Assembly (NCBI RefSeq): GCF_900116345.1
Contig: NZ_FPAH01000004.1
Span: forward strand, 44,860-108,859
DNA from: Succinivibrio dextrinosolvens
GTDB lineage: Bacteria > Pseudomonadota > Gammaproteobacteria > Enterobacterales > Succinivibrionaceae
Length of the DNA stretch: 64,000 bases
Reading direction: 5' to 3'
The notes below the pieces were generated by a model, which searched no databases, was not told the origin of the DNA, and saw only the letters and a program-made list of their open reading frames with translations. This document shows, piece by piece, positions 63,933 through 64,000 of the stretch. The position numbers and the translations under genes are program-made. Position 1 is the first letter of the stretch; the number at the start of each line of letters is the position of its first letter.

Positions 63933-64000
63933 ATGGTCAAGACGTTCAGAGTATTAGTACTGGCAAGCTTCACACCTCACGGTGCTTCCACATCCAGCCT
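63933..64000 (-). rRNA. rrl: 23S ribosomal RNA, 3' tip (partial)
   Basis: The minus strand from the window edge carries the 23S 3' end: reverse complement of GTACTGGCAAGCTTC... matches the region that ends in CTTGACCAT, comparable to the E. coli end CTTAACCTT. The gene continues past 64000. The gap to 5S is about 80 bp and holds no tRNA. Confidence 0.88.

Overview
The window is 64 kb of a low-GC (roughly 40%) gammaproteobacterial chromosome. Three things point to an anaerobic, gut-type relative of Aeromonas (Succinivibrionaceae is my best guess, an inference and not a proof): an E. coli-like core backbone (glnE-ygiF / ygiM ... cca ... uppP-folK-folB-tsaD ... rpsU), an Aeromonas-type ExeA/ExeB pair, and an oxygen-sensitive enzyme set (radical SAM AmrS, a short ThiC, nitroreductase). 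The right edge is the end of an rRNA operon on the minus strand (5S complete, 3' tip of 23S).

Layout. 0.3-6.7 kb: a PagL-like lipid A deacylase, a flavodoxin-fold quinone reductase, HU, the AmmeMemoRadiSam pair (AmrS plus a fused AmrB-AmrA) and a HipBA toxin-antitoxin module with two visible operators. 6.7-11.6 kb: galETK with a divergent LacI/GalR-type regulator, GalR-like operators and a CRP-like site. 11.6-18.2 kb: an LpxL-type acyltransferase, a small lipoprotein, glnE, the YgiF triphosphatase and the YgiM SH3 protein. 18.2-45.6 kb is an accessory block lying between ygiM and cca, which are neighbours in E. coli. It holds a chemoreceptor with a MalE-like binding protein, a HlyD/ABC-2 exporter pair without ATPase, TPP-riboswitch thiC, CheV, a complete AI-2 (lsr) uptake and processing locus in which a cupin is present and lsrG is missing, a truncated KwaB-like gene, an orphan ChvE-like binding protein, a HigBA-type module whose toxin has no ordinary start codon, a decayed BspA-type repeat gene, an alpha/beta hydrolase with LysR regulator, and exeAB.

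45.7-56.8 kb: cca, two adjacent small coiled-coil proteins with Cys/His-rich tails, a DEDDh exonuclease, an Asp/Glu racemase, a glutathione peroxidase, a CesT-like type III secretion chaperone, the tsaD-folB-folK-uppP operon, an EspA-like candidate type III filament protein flanked by a duplicated terminator, dtd and rpsU. 56.8-63.7 kb: a secreted esterase-like protein lacking its nucleophile serine, a three-gene oxidoreductase operon, a four-gene GNAT / nitroreductase / TIGR04076 / Dabb operon, and an HMA_2-like glycine-rich protein beside the rRNA operon.

Working together: the galactose, AI-2 and maltodextrin-chemotaxis genes suggest a sugar-foraging, motile gut bacterium. The CesT-like chaperone and EspA-like protein suggest that a type III secretion system is encoded outside this window. 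No CRISPR array, intact insertion sequence or prophage was seen.
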